A stretch of 64,000 bases of DNA, from NCBI RefSeq assembly GCF_016545825.1, contig NC_052616.1, positions 186,001 to 250,000 on the forward strand, in the 5' to 3' direction. This document shows, piece by piece, positions 48,566 through 61,700 of this stretch. Made by a program: the position numbers and the translations under genes. The notes below the pieces were generated by a model. That model ran no database searches. It was not told where the DNA came from and worked only from the letters and a program-made list of their open reading frames with translations. This DNA comes from Eucalyptus grandis. Taxonomy: Eukaryota > Streptophyta > Magnoliopsida > Myrtales > Myrtaceae. The number at the start of each line of letters is the position of its first letter. The first letter of the stretch is position 1.

Positions 48566-50656
48566 CAACATACAGCTGGCCGTCCAGTCCGCTGAAGGCT
48601 TTCACTTTGTGTTGAGAGTGTTCGAGCAGGCCCTTACAGACTCCCTTTTCTTTCTAACGTCTTCACCGGTGAGAGAAAGCCTTGTTCCCGGCTCGCTCAG
48701 CGAAAAATATGTTGACTGAGAACGGCAAGGTCTATAGGAGGAAGATGAAGGCTCGCAGATCGGGGTGAATCTAGCATAAATCATGCGGAAGCCTGCCGAG
48801 GATAAATTTTCATGAGTGTGATTCGGCTTAATTGGGACAGCCAGCGATGCTTGTGCGTATGTTGTGTAGCCTAGAGAAGGCATGGTTTGATGACCTCTCT
48901 GTATGTACAATACGGGACTGTAATCGATTCTCCCTATATACCAGCTCTACTCCTTCATAGTTTCATCATTTGAAAACAAAATACTAGGGGCATTAGGTCA
49001 TCATAGGCAATAAGTAAAGCCTCCCCCTCAACTTGAGCACTTTTCTGTTAGATATAACAAAGGAAGAAGAAAAGAGGAAGCCAGGTTTTATTCTTCATCT
49101 AGCTGGACATGATGCATATTGAGCCTTCCCCAGTTCGGGTTTTATGTAACCAAGGTTTTCTGGGGATACCCACCGGCCATACCGATAAAAGATCCCCAGT
49201 TATCACCCAAGTCTTTATATTATTGTTTCCTAGAAGCCCGCGTGGCTTCTCGCCATAACTCCGCCTTCTGATTTTATTATTCAGATCATCAAATATCAAA
49301 CAATAATGAGATCCGGATCGAATTCCCAGAAAAATAAAAGGAAAAAGAAAAAGAAAAAGAGACACATCAGCTTTCACTTCTCTGATACACTGGTCGATTA
49401 TGTTCAATAATCATTCATAAAATCATTAAATTCCAACACTTTTTGTTTTTTCGACAGTGCGCCTCATTAAATTCCAACAAGGAGCACGAGAATTATCAAT
49501 CAAAGGAGACAAAGGTACATGTATCAAAGTCCTAATGCAGGAAACACTGGCAATGAGAATTGGCAGCTAAATAGGGTTAAAATATCCTGACCGGGTTATG
49601 CTTTGGGAAGTAAAATTTCCAGAAACCATTTTATCATATCGACCCTGATCATCTTGCTTAATACAAAGAGAATGCAACATAAATAGGTCGAGTTCGTAAA
49701 CACATAAGATGGCTGTCTATCCTTATTGTACAGATGACGCACAAGATCATATTCAACATGTTTGCCTCCCTGGTAAAAAACTGGCTGGCCAGAGAAGATT
49801 TTGGTAACCCATGATTTGCAGGCACCTTAAGTGAATCTTCCCAGCTTGATCCAATTAGAAAATAGTGAGAAGAATGGGCAAAGAAAAGACTGCTCTGAAT
49901 TCACCCAACTGTAAAAGTTGTGCTCAGTTGGTAAAGACCTCACGAGTCACCGACTGAAGGAAAAATTTTCCTCACTTAACCATTCTCCATGTAAAATACC
50001 AGTCACCCTCAAGTATTCTCCACAGAATATTTATCCACCAGAATGATGTCACTGCAAACTTAACATAGAAATCAGGAAATTTGATTTTTGCCACTACATC
50101 CGCAGCTCCTGGGCTTGCTACATCAATCCAGTTCAAGGGCACATCACTCTCAACAATGGGACAGCCATATTGCCCTTGGAATATTAAAGCCCCACAGCAA
50201 ATACCAACTTCGAATCCTGACATTAGCCTGTCCTGCTGTGTGCAATCCTGGCAAAGCTGAGACCACTGATTGACTCACGGCTGATCCTTTCCCAAAATAT
50301 TGAGGTTCAAGTCTCACTGCTTCCTCCCTTGCCTTATGTGACTAAAAGATCGCTTAACATCAAGACAAGCTACAACTAATGCATTATAAATTACAGCATT
50401 CAAAGGTACCAGAATCAAGTGGGCTAAAACATTACTTTCAGTAAGTAATTCCCATTAGTTTCTCGCTTTTTCTTTTTTTTAGCTGACAGCCTGACGGTCA
50501 AGTGCATCATCCACTCAAATGAATAAATTTGCATCATGGAACCAATATTCAAAGAAAGAATGTACAGGCAAACTAACAACTCACAAGATAGGATTGTCAG
50601 CTCCATTCTAGCTGTTTAAGGGCAACATCTATGATGCCCAAAACTGATTCAGACTT
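48566..50656. other. Intergenic, no gene recognised
   Basis: Downstream flank of the small membrane protein and of the acyltransferase. An 83-codon minus-strand frame at 49972-50223 has no recognisable motif. Confidence 0.5.
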
Positions 50657-50669
50657 CTACGCCTCAACA

Positions 50670-53600
50670 TCAGAGCGAGTTGGAAATTCTAGGCCATGAA
50701 GTGCTGGTATTTTTCCTAAATCCTCCTCTGAAAGTAAGGGAAAGAGCCACAGTGCTTTTTTTCATGCCAAAAACCTTCAAACAGACAAAAATCACAAGTA
50801 TGAGCCTGAGAACTCAACAAAAAGATTAAGACATAATTTGCAGCCAAGGCAAGCTAAGGAATCCTGGTAGAAGAAAATATCTCGTCCTAGAACACAGCAT
50901 ATCAATGAACTTTTAGGAACATTTCCATAGGGGCCAACTTCCTTAACTTCTTATCTAACAGGTTACTTCATTCTATCATAAGACACCCAGGAAGAAAGGA
51001 AACTCTATCATCTACCCTTGAAAGATACCCTCATAATCACATATCTAGGAGTCATATCAGAGAAATCCAATTAGTTGATTACCTCCCTTTAATTTTCATT
51101 TTTTGGCCATCATAAGAGAGGATCCAACACCTCTTTTCCAATTTTAAGGAAATTTCATAATGACCAATGGATAACATTGCTGACCAACAGTTAACACCAT
51201 TGTAGAATGAAAGTGAAACACAGTGAATGTGAGAGGCGTATGTTAATTGGCATCATAAGACATAGCACGCGATAACTTGCAATCACTAGCCAAGAGAAGA
51301 TCAGAGTAAAGTGCTATCACCTGTTCGAAATTCTTCCTCCTGCCCAAGTCGTACTTCCACCTGACCCCTTTCTTCTTCTCATAAACCTGTAATGTCAATT
51401 TCAGAGGATCATGCACACCCATTGGCAGAGATCAATATTGTGAACATGGTTAACTGTTCTTGTATCAGACTTCCAGCCAAAATAATAAAGTGAATGATTC
51501 ATTTCTTGCTTTGCTAAATTTTACTGTTCATAGTACTCCAAATGATTATCCAAACCTTTAAGCAATCGTGTTGATCAGGTTTCTGATATTTCACCGTCCT
51601 GTACTCTTTCCTTTTTCTAAAGTTGGAACGGCTGACCTTCAATTCAAATATTCAGATGCTGGGGAAAGGTGATGACAACTTCAGACACAGCGACATTCTT
51701 TTAGGCACATTGTTTCGTAGTTCCAGGATCTGCCTAACTTTGGTTCCTTCCCACAAAGCTACAGATTTTGCAAATTCATTAATTCTTGATATAATGTTGA
51801 TCACAAACAACTCACAGGTGAGCCCCCTTGGTGGCAACCTATTAATCCCCCAGTTATTTGCACTAAAAGTAGACCAATTAACATTCCTGCATCTAGGATA
51901 TACATCTAGTTAAGTATGAAGTTAATATAAAACATTACAAATGCATTTACCCAAAACTATTAGGCGTAATTTTCCAAGTGGCTCAAGGTCCAGTACAATT
52001 TCAAGCACAACTATCAATCTGTATAAGTTCAATTTATATGCTAATGCAGAAAACATCACATATAAGCATAACTCAGTTTAACTAATCAATTATAAACCAG
52101 AAGGAAATATGAGCAAGACAATAACTTTTCCTCACCTCTATGGAAGTGGTGTTGCTGAAGACAAGAGACCCGTGCATAACAAGGAAACAAAGAAGACTCA
52201 GTGCAAAAGCTAGATTAAGAACTGCATCAATATACAAACTCTGTAATTGTTATACAAACTTGAGAAGATGTACGCAAGTATGAGCTACAAATTCAGAAGA
52301 CCAAATTGATCTCGCACACAAAGCACTTACCAAATGCCACGAAAATAACAGCAAGTTTGCCAGGAGAGTTGGAATGATCCTTCGCTTCACTAAAGAAGTT
52401 GATGAAGCTTGGCAGCAGTACTAAAGTATCCATCGTTGTCTCCAAGAACGTATACAGCTGACAAGGCCAAATTCAAGTCATGAAATACCAATCTCAATGA
52501 TGGAAAAGAGGAACAATATTGCACATCATAGAAGAATTCCATGAATGCAGAAGACATTTTACAGAGCCACCAGTCTTGGTTACTTGTTCCTAGCATCTGC
52601 TTGTTTTATGAAAAAGAGATATTCGCCTTCTATAAGAATCCTTCACATATATAAGTGATAATAATCACCAAGATCACAGCAGTAGACTATTACCAGCAAG
52701 ATAGACCAGAAATGACATGCCCTGTATGATCAGCAATTCAACCTCCAGAAAGTTTATCGCCCTGAATTATTTGAATAACCATAATATTTTCGAATATAAA
52801 ATATATCACAATGACTTCACCGCCACAACCATCTAAAGCGCAAATCCTACCCGCTGCCCGAATGTTCAGTGAGTCCAGACAAAGACGTGATTAAAAAGCA
52901 TAAGGTTCTGCTGACAACCTTTTATACATGAAGTAGCAACTATCATCTAACTCCAATTTTAGCATTGAAAGAAAAACAGAAATACCAGGAACAGAAGAAA
53001 GAACTTGTAGTTGCATGCACCAACGCAATTGACAACCCAAACACAGTGGTGATCCATCTTAAGAACGCATCTCTGGCCTGCAGAAGAATGGAGGCAAGTT
53101 ACTTAAGACGTTGAAAAGTGCCTCGGGCAAGATGGAGGCAACCCACAAGCACCATCATAATGCACGGCATTCTGGAGACAGGAAGAGATATTATGGAATT
53201 GCTTGAATACATCTAGCAACAGCAGCATTCAACTTTTAACTGACCCTTAACTCCCAAAAGTTCCTAAACCCATAAAAAGCAAAAATAAAGGGCAACCGAT
53301 GTTGAAGATCAAGATGACCAAGGGTGAAACACTCACAAATAGAGCAATGGTGACATCGAGGTGGCTTTCCATTTTGACAACGAACGCAGAATCCCGAAGG
53401 TGGTCTTCCTTCCGATCCATTTGAGGAAGGCCAGGTAGAGCCTGACCCCGAGGCCTCATGTGGTAAATAAGAAGCATCACCTTCGAAATTCTCTTCATCT
53501 CGTACTGGCCTCCAATTCTCGGGGACTGAACCGGGATCCCTCAAAACCACCATAAAATAGCTCCATGATAACAGAAGGAGCTGCAAAAACAAATGGCCGA

Positions 53601-54225
53601 CTCATCAAGCAAACTGAGCGACCCTACCGCATCGTACCTTGTCTACAGCCTATGCTTATCAAATGGCAATAACAGGAGCCCAAACAAAATCGCTCGTCGC
53701 AAGGTAAGAAAAGGAGACTTCTCCACCGAAATTCACTGTTCTGGGCAACTGGGGTTCCCTTCTTTCTGTCCCTTATTCGTTGCGTCCGATAATAACAAGC
53801 ACCTTCAGTGGCGTGAAGAGGCGCTTCACTTCACATTTCAAGCAATCGCAGCACCCAGCTCATACTTTAAGGCGAGATGCTCCCACAATGAATTAACCGA
53901 GAACATGTCCAACCGTGGGCGCTGCCCCGACAAGCTTAAATTGGCGAGCAACCTCGACCGTCGTTCCGACACGCACTATCCGGGGAATGGAGGAAACGAA
54001 TATAAGCAAGAGGGGGGGAGGGAAAAGGGGGTTTACCAGGAGGTGGAAGAGGAGGACGACGAGGAAGGCGAGGAAGGAAGAGAGACCGCCGCGGAGGAGG
54101 CGGGGAGCCCAGGTGAGGACGACGACGGCGTAGTAGGAGACGGCGACGATGGCGAGGACGAGGAGGATCATCAGGTAGCCCAGGAACTTGAGGCCGGAGC
54201 AGAGCTTGAAAAGGTTGATGTCCAT
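50670..54225 (-). CDS. DHHC protein S-acyltransferase, PAT12 type, 7 exons; last exon frameshifted as read
   Basis: Membrane palmitoyltransferase. Exons on the minus strand: 54225-54037, 53580-53337, 53077-52986, 52457-52331, 52221-52136, 51386-51321, 50774-50670. It starts MDINLFKLCSGLKFLGYLMI, very like Arabidopsis At4g00840 (from memory). Two N-terminal membrane segments come first, then DPGSVPENW, the cysteine-rich domain (FCVRCQNGKPPRCHHCSIC) and catalytic MDHHC (residues 152-156), two more membrane segments (LYTFLETTMDTLVLLPSF; LNLAFALSLLCFLVMH), the NTTSIE form of the TTxE motif, and WKYDLGRRKNFEQ. The final exon begins VFG, but an A7 run (50756-50762) puts it one base out of phase: as read the protein ends after 34 exon-7 residues at 50670, while a different frame of the same exon carries the family-like C-terminus (LHGLEFPTRSD) ending at 50657. 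Total 302 residues as read. The catalytic core is intact. Confidence 0.88.
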
Positions 54226-55411
54226 CGCATTGCCGCATCCGCATCCAGTCGGAGACGGCGGCGGAGGGAGCGCGAACCTGCTGCTGGCCCGGGCAGGGAA
54301 CAGCCGTTTCCAGATATCGCGAGCCAGAGCTTTCCCCTTTCCCGATTCCCGATTCCCGATTCACATTCGCCACCAACACCCAGTCGGAGAAGCTCGAAGC
54401 TCGAACCTCCCAAACCCAGACCCTTTTTTTTATTTATTTATTTATTATTATTATTGTAATCTCTCCGCAACTTCCTCCCCAATCGATGACGACGATGACG
54501 ATCTCTGGGGCTCTTAGCTCTAAAGGCGTTAATATCACTCCAGATCTTAATTTTACTGTTTGCTTCCATGTCTTGTCCCTCTGCAATTCATCACACCACT
54601 CCACTCCACTCGACAAATCGAATTTCTGAATTTGACATTCTTCTTTTTGGCATCTTTGCCTCACTTTAATGGAATTTACTGTTGTCGTCTAGTTATTGCT
54701 CGACTTCTCAACTGGTCTTCTTAGTACGCACTTCCTTTAGGCTTTATACCTTAACTTTTTGAAAAAAATTCGTGATCTTTAAAACCGTTTCTCTGCTCTT
54801 TTTCGATGTTGGACTTATTTTTAATTCTTTGTTTGAAGTTGCGTCCATGACACTGGTCGTAAAATTGTAAATCAAGAACATTAACTTACAATAGATTCAT
54901 TTTATTTGGAGATAAAATTGAATATCATGGATTCATCTGTCTCAAATAAGTTTTTTGAAGACTCTCCTCTTACCGAACACATCCACATCATATAGATAAG
55001 GACACAATCATCCAAAAGATATCACATTTATTATATGACAATTAATTCAATCATAAAATTTTTAATTTTGCTAATTTAATTATAAATATTTTGATAATTT
55101 GTCAATATAGTCTTTTTCGTTAATTTTAATTAAAAATTACTTAAGTGAATAGCAATTGTCCTAAGTGATAAGACCGACATTAACTAGAGCAAAAGGCCAT
55201 TGCAAACCAATGCGAGAGCGTCCAAGTCGCACAACCTAGGTGTGGTGATGTTAGGGTCATGCGACCTCAAGTAACACCATGCTGAGATTGTACAACCTTG
55301 GCAAGCCTTGACTAATACATCACAATAGGACAAATTTAAGCGAGGGCGGCAAGGTAACACAACTCTCCACAAAGTTTCATCAATGACCCATATTCCCAAC
55401 GTTAGAAGCTT

Positions 55412-55587
55412 TGGTGGCCGCGATGGTTTGGGCTCTCTCCCCCTCACGAATGGGAGGAGTTCAAATCCCCTCACGGTCGCAGGTGAGACATCGAGAGTGG
55501 TGGGTCCTCCCGCTTACGTGTCCCCTAGGTTTACTCGTCAGGTGCTTGCTGTATGAGGTTTCTAGGTCACCAAAAAAAAAAAAAAAA
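55412..55587 (+). mobile_element. tRNA-derived SINE (probable)
   Basis: A tRNA-like 5' part (GGTGGCCGCGATGGTTTGGG as a weak A box, then GAGTTCAAATCC as a B box about 35 bases on) is followed by a unique body and a 3' poly(A) of about 16 (55572-55587). Length about 175 bases fits plant SINEs. I found no clear target duplication. Confidence 0.55.
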
Positions 55588-58014
55588 CAATAAACTTATG
55601 AGGGCAAGACTGAAAGATGATAATATTAGTAAGGGCAATTTTGGAGGGGAAAAAAAAAAGGAAATGGCACTAGCCCTAAGACTTGCCATCTAAAAATTGT
55701 TAAAAACCCAAAACAAGTTGTCACCCGTCTTAAACTTTCAACTTTGTCAATATTGACATTTCTTCAAGGTGGTCCAAAAAAAAAAATAGTCCGATGCTTT
55801 AACTTTTTCTAAGGGATTAAGATCCATTGGAAAAACTAAACCAAACGCATTATAAGTAACGGTTGCTAGCTCTCACTCTTATTCTCATACTAAATAAAAG
55901 GAATTTTAGAGGCATAAGGACACTTAAAATAGAAAAAGTTTCCTACAATACTTATCTTAATGCCAAAGTTTTTGTTAGCTTACTTAAATGCCAGTCTTGA
56001 CACAACATTTAAGAAATGTTTTTTTAATACTAAAGCTCCATTCATTTTGCAGATTATGTGGCATTTTCTGGAAAACGTATTCCAAAAAGACATTTTCCAG
56101 GAAAATGATAATATTTTTCAATATTTAGCTTAAACTTAAAAATAAAGTAGAAAATATTTTCCATCGCTTAGTAAAGAAAACATTTTCCTTCATGCAATCC
56201 TTTTCAATAATTTTTGTATTAGTTTAATTTTTAAATCAATTTCTAATTATGGATTGTTACATCGTGGATTGGGTGTTATTGATTTTATAATTTGTCAACT
56301 TTGTTTTGAATTTACTAACCCTTAATTAAATTATATTGGTTACATGAGAAATGAAAAGAGATAAACATGTCATCATCATTACCTGCATATGTGATAAATT
56401 GAAAGGGCAAGGTCATTGTATTTTGGAAATGATTTGCATAAAAAGATGTTGCGTACCAGATGTAGATTCTTGAAAATAAGTGTTGATTTAATTGTTAATG
56501 CAAGGAGATCATATGATTATAATTGTTGGCACCAAAAATAATCTGATCATCGATAAATACATACCTAGCACGGGAATGAGAATAAATGTGTGAATAGTAT
56601 ATGGGTATGGACAATCACGTGCATGGCATATGAGTGTCAGTGCGCATATGCCATCTTATCGACAAACATAGAGATCAACATGTGTTAATTGACATTAGTA
56701 TTCATCAATGCCACATATCCAGTTATCAAAATACGATGATGGATCATTGGTAGACGCTAAGATGAGCATCAGCGATGAATGATCATTAGAGGGACATTAA
56801 AATGCCATTTTGAAACTTAAAATTGACAAGACAATTAAGGTTAAGGGCATACTTTTTTTAGGGAAATAGTTATCACTTGAAAGCAGGATTGTGGCACAAC
56901 CATCGTTACAGGAAAGAAGATCATTGAGCAGTTCACATACGGCAAGGGCAACTGTTTGAGAAGATAGGTGCGAGACCGTAGAGATATAGGAATACTGAGG
57001 CAATCAACATAAGTTACTTGAGGAAATGCATTTGTTGGCGTTAGAAGGCCATTACTTCAAAACTATTAGAAATACCACCATTCGTCTATCAGAGAAGCCC
57101 CTGGCAAAATCAAACAAAATGTTATCTTTAAGCTTTCTTGCATTGTACTTTAAATTTCCCTAATTATAGTATTCGGGTTCGCATCATCGATTAAATTCCA
57201 ATATGTATCTTTATCATGGATGTTACGCTATCGATTAAATTCTAGCAGGACATCATAGTGTTTATGGGTTTTGTCATCAATTAAATTCTAGCATAGTTTG
57301 TTTATACTTGTAATTATTTTATTTTCAAAGCCTTGTTGATTAAATTATGATACAATTTATGTTTGTACAATTCAGCTCAAAGTAAAATTGTTGATTCCTT
57401 GGTTTACATGGATATTTCCTGTCCAAAACAAAACATGTTCCCTTTATTTAAAAATCGAAGAACAACTTTTTGTGAAAGATATTATGTCAGGAGGAAATTC
57501 TGGCAATATAATTATTTTATCATGTGCACTGCTACTATATGAGTATATATGGAAAATATTATGTTAGATTGTCGTCACCCATATATTGGTGGCGATGATG
57601 CCCTATGTATTAGGATGCCTCAAAAGTTGATATGCCTCACGAGTCGAATGCCCCAAGAGTGTTTGAAATGTTCCAAAGTTATTACACCCCATGCGTCAAG
57701 ATGTCCGGGGAGTGTTCGGAATGAGATAATATTGCCAATAATGAATATATGCATATATACATATTCACATGTGTCTATCAACAAACTAATTGGTGATAGC
57801 TATGCATCAAAATTTGTAATACCGAGCTCTTGCAATGAAGCAAATAATCCTATGCAACATTTTTCATCAATTTTCACTAGCCTATCACAATTGGAAAAAT
57901 AGTGTTTATCCGTTCAATTGCCTCTAATAGCTATTTTATACTCGTCTTGATTTTAGCATTGTTTTGTGGATACCACATCAAGCGGTGATATGGGGCCTGC
58001 ATGTTTTTATTTCT

Positions 58015-58790
58015 GGAATCTGTTTATGAACAGATTTTTTGTTTTTTTGTTCCGGGGAACAAAAAAACAACAGAAACGCGTTTGTTTGCGTTTTTGTTCA
58101 AAATCTGTTTGTTTGTTAGGAACAAAAAAAAAAGAACGGAAAATGATAAACAAAAAAGTTGTTTTTACTTCAAAAACACTTGAAGAAACAATTTTTCTTC
58201 TTCTTCTTCTTCTTTTTTTCTTTGGCCGCCGCCTCGGCCATGGCGGCGACCGACCGTCGAGGGCCGGCGACGCCGCCGAGGTTCGGCGACCTTGCCGGAG
58301 CGTCGCCGGCCCCCCAGCGAGGCTCGGCCTCGCCTTGGCTAGGCGAGCTCGGCCTTGCCCCCGCCGGCGAGGCTCGGCCTCGCTTGGCCGGGCGAGCTCG
58401 AGCTCACCCGGATCCGGCGAGGCCAAGCCTCGCCGGGCCGGCGACGCTCAAGCTCGCCCTGGGTCAAGGCAAGGCTGGCGAGCCTCGCCGCGTCCGGGCG
58501 AGGCTGTCGGCCCCCGTCGGGCCGGTCGCCGGAGGCCGGCCAAAAGAAGAAAAAAAAAAAGAAAAAAGAAAGGAAAAATGAAAAATAAAATAAAAATATT
58601 AAAAATTAAAAGAAACAAAAAAATATAAAATCTCCCAAATGTGTTTCTATTCATTTTTTATTCTCTGAACAAAGTTTACCAAACGCGTGTTTCGGTCAAA
58701 AATTGTTCCCGGAATGTAAACACTTTTTTTTTTATTTCTGTTCCTCTGGAGCAATTTTTGAACGTAAACGTTACCAAACACGCCGATGAT
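58015..58790. mobile_element. GC-cored inverted-repeat element (probable non-autonomous DNA transposon)
   Basis: AT-rich arms surround a sharply bounded very GC-rich core (about 58222-58545). The left arm (GTTCCGGGGAACAAAAAAAC, GAAACGCGTTTG) resembles the reverse complement of the right arm (TTCCGGGAACAATTTTTG, GAAACACGCGTTTGG). The core consists of short palindromic and repeated GGCGAGG/CCTCGCC words; its long frames in several phases are low-complexity Arg/Ala/Pro/Gly and look non-coding. Boundaries are approximate and no target duplication was found. Confidence 0.6.
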
Positions 58791-61700
58791 TTCCTGCCTT
58801 AAAATTAGGGATTTTATTTGTTGAGCTTTAGCTCATCCCTCATTTTTCAAATTTGTAGGATGGATCACCTTCCACCACTATCGTTCGAATATCCTCTGAT
58901 TTTGATTGCGAATATCATATGTGTTGGGACATGAATCAGCTATGGTTTATACTAAGTGTAGTTTTGTTGTATGGATTGGCATATAGATACGGTGGTGGGT
59001 CTCTCATTAATTTATTACCTGGTACTTTAATATCAATTGCGAACTAGTTAGATTACTTAGGGGCTTCAGTGGTCTTCTTGGTTTCGTCGGCAATAATGGC
59101 ATGTCAATAAGTAGGGTTGCTTTTCAGAATTAATGCGTTGTATTATGTTTCTTTCTTTAACTTGTATTTTACTTCTTCTTCTTTTTTCTTGGTTGGTTAC
59201 TTGTATTAATACTTGAAAGAGGAAAGATAATGGAAAAATGCATATGACTTGCCAAATTTAGGTTTTTCGTCTGATACGATTTTTGTGCTTCTGCATGCTT
59301 AATAACAATAATAATAGATTTAATAAAAGATCACATGTCACACGTGATATTCTCGTGTGAGTGTCATGAAGAAATTTTCATATTATTAATCAATCGAGAG
59401 ATTAAGTGAGAGTGATTGCTTGAATCATTTAATTACACAAGTTGAGAAAGTTAGATGATTTGATTTTATAAAAATAGAACTTAAAAGATCAAATTGAATA
59501 AATTAAGAAAATTAAAGGACTTAACTGAACAACAAGAAACTTAGAGCATCAAATTGTACAAACACTGAACCTAGAGGATTAAAGACAGTACTGAACCTAA
59601 TGATTGTCGTATTCTATCTAATTCTTCTCGTCAATTCCTATTTTTTAAACTTATATGGTCTTGTCCATGGGGTTAGGTTTTGATTGACCGTGTTGGGGAA
59701 TTACTGATTGCCTAAAACCGGATTCGACACTAAATCGAGCTCCTAAAACGATGCGGAAGACGAGTCCAAGAAGAATATGTATCACCGATCAAAGACACAC
59801 CACGGAATCGAGCGTACCTTATTATCCACAGATTAAACACCAATGATGAAGATCGATGAAGAAATTCTAATTCCGTTCTACCAAGGAGCGTGCTATTGCT
59901 ATTAGGGGGAGAAAAAACAGAGCGTATTGTTTCTTTCTGTTTTTCTTCTATTGAGGGAGAGAGAGATTGACATACATTGAAAATGTACTTTCCTTTCTTT
60001 TATTTTCTCTCTTAAATACGTCTCCTCCAAGAGACGTAACTCTTCAACATAATACGTTCCCTCCAAAAGTCATAACCCCTCATATCTAAATAACGCAACA
60101 TTTCACATCGTAGCTATTCCTCCATGGGCCCTTATCTTGCGGGCCGGGCTTTTAGGCCCAACATGGGCGGACGGGCCAACTTAGGCCCATCACATTAATA
60201 ATTAAAACCATCAGACCGAAAGATTTATAAACAATAAAAAATAGTATTTAAAAAGAGCGAATTATGATTTGACTCGTCTTTTTCTGAGCATTGATCTCAC
60301 TTTAAAGTAGGTTGTGTGCAGATGCGGGAATGTGGTGAAATCTTCGATCTATACTTATAGCGGTCTCATAGTTGCAAATCACATTACTTAAGCGAACCGG
60401 AAAATGGCTAACCAAATCTTTCTTATATGAATTCATTGTCTTTTATCCGATTTTAAATTTAATTATTTTCTGGAACCATTTCTATATAAAAAAAATTGAT
60501 GAGCTCTAAATTCAATAGACTTTTAATTTCCCATAATTTTGAATTTTGAAAAATTATTACTCATGATCAAATGTGCTTTTCATATAGGTTCTTGTGATTT
60601 CTTAGATATTTCATTAAAAATATAGTGTCCTTATTCTAATCAGTTGAATATGCTACCTGGCACTTAATTTAGAAGACAAATATCAACTTCAAATTGGGGG
60701 AATCCTTAAAAAACAAAAATACTATATGCTAGATCTCTTAAATTCATAAAGACCAGCAAATTAGGTTTATAAATCAAATATTTACATCAACATGCCAACA
60801 CTCTGAAGATGTGTGTGTTCACAAAAGCATATTCGAAATCATTCCTCATGATTTTTAGTTTCCATCTTCGGTTGTTGCTCAACCGAAAATGGAAACTATC
60901 ATCATTTCTCAATTGCAGAATCAAACTCCAAAAATGTTGTTTTCCCATGTGACTCCTGCGATCTGAACTCCACTTTTGGTGCCTTTTCAATTCCTCATTT
61001 ACTATGCTTTTGAACTTATTGCTCCATTTGACAAATCGTCCTCCGGCCTCCACCTACTTGTCGTATACTTTGCAAACAGTATAAAAGAAGATTGTAACAC
61101 TTGCTGTCCATCAATCATCAACAAAACCCTACTTTCATGTCATGCTTCTCCATGGCAAAGTTAAGTCCTTCAATCACTCGGAAGGACAGCGAAGATGGCG
61201 GTTGTATAATCGATTGGGTAGTTGAAATTGTGTATTTTCTTGTCTCACATAGGAAAAGTGGGAGAAGGTGGGCCAGTTAATAAGTGTAAGACTTCTTTTA
61301 TGTACCTAAAAAAAAAGATTAGGCGTAGGTTAGACCCCATCATATTTGCATACGGGTGCATGAATAATTACGCGATTATTAGACACACTTTGTGCGCCCG
61401 CGGTTTATACTGACCATGAGCAACTTTGTGGAATAATTAAACCCTTAAAGAAAGTGATATCAGGCCTCAAAATTTGACTTGATTGCTTTATTCATTTGAA
61501 GTCATATTTCTCCAACACCAAGTGTCATGCTTTAATACGTTTTTACTTCCTAGGACTTCATGGAAACCTTAAATTTAACGCGAAGCACATGTTACAGGTG
61601 CGAAAGTTGTTGGTGGGTGGAGGTGGTGGGGCAAGCCAGAAAGCGGACTGCACGAACGCGTCCAATCTCGTATGCGACGCATTTTCCTGTTTCCTCCACA

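Noticed and set aside
49972..50223. 83-codon minus-strand frame downstream of the acyltransferase
   Set aside because: Non-repetitive residue mix but no motif, no splice partner, and it lies beyond the acyltransferase stop in probable 3' flank.
49911..50320. tRNA-like words (CTCAGTTGGTAAAGAC and GGTTCAAGTCTC)
   Set aside because: The A-box-like and B-box-like words are about 380 bases apart and form no cloverleaf, so this is neither a tRNA gene nor a clear SINE.
53593..54459. 288-codon plus-strand frame across the start of the acyltransferase gene
   Set aside because: It is antisense to the clear first exon and intron of the DHHC gene; its long acidic run is the reverse of a Leu/Val-rich membrane segment and it shows no domain.
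57549..57902. 117-codon plus-strand frame with repeated MPQ words
   Set aside because: The repeats come from short degenerate DNA units; no domain or promoter.
58007..58628. Long frames in both directions over the GC-rich core (up to 220 codons)
   Set aside because: Open in several frames because of base composition; Arg/Ala/Pro/Gly low complexity inside a TIR element.
59690..60195. Possible solo LTR (TGTTGGGG ... CCCATCACA)
   Set aside because: The ends are TG/CA, but the flanking five bases differ and no internal retroelement sequence is present; not strong enough for a feature.
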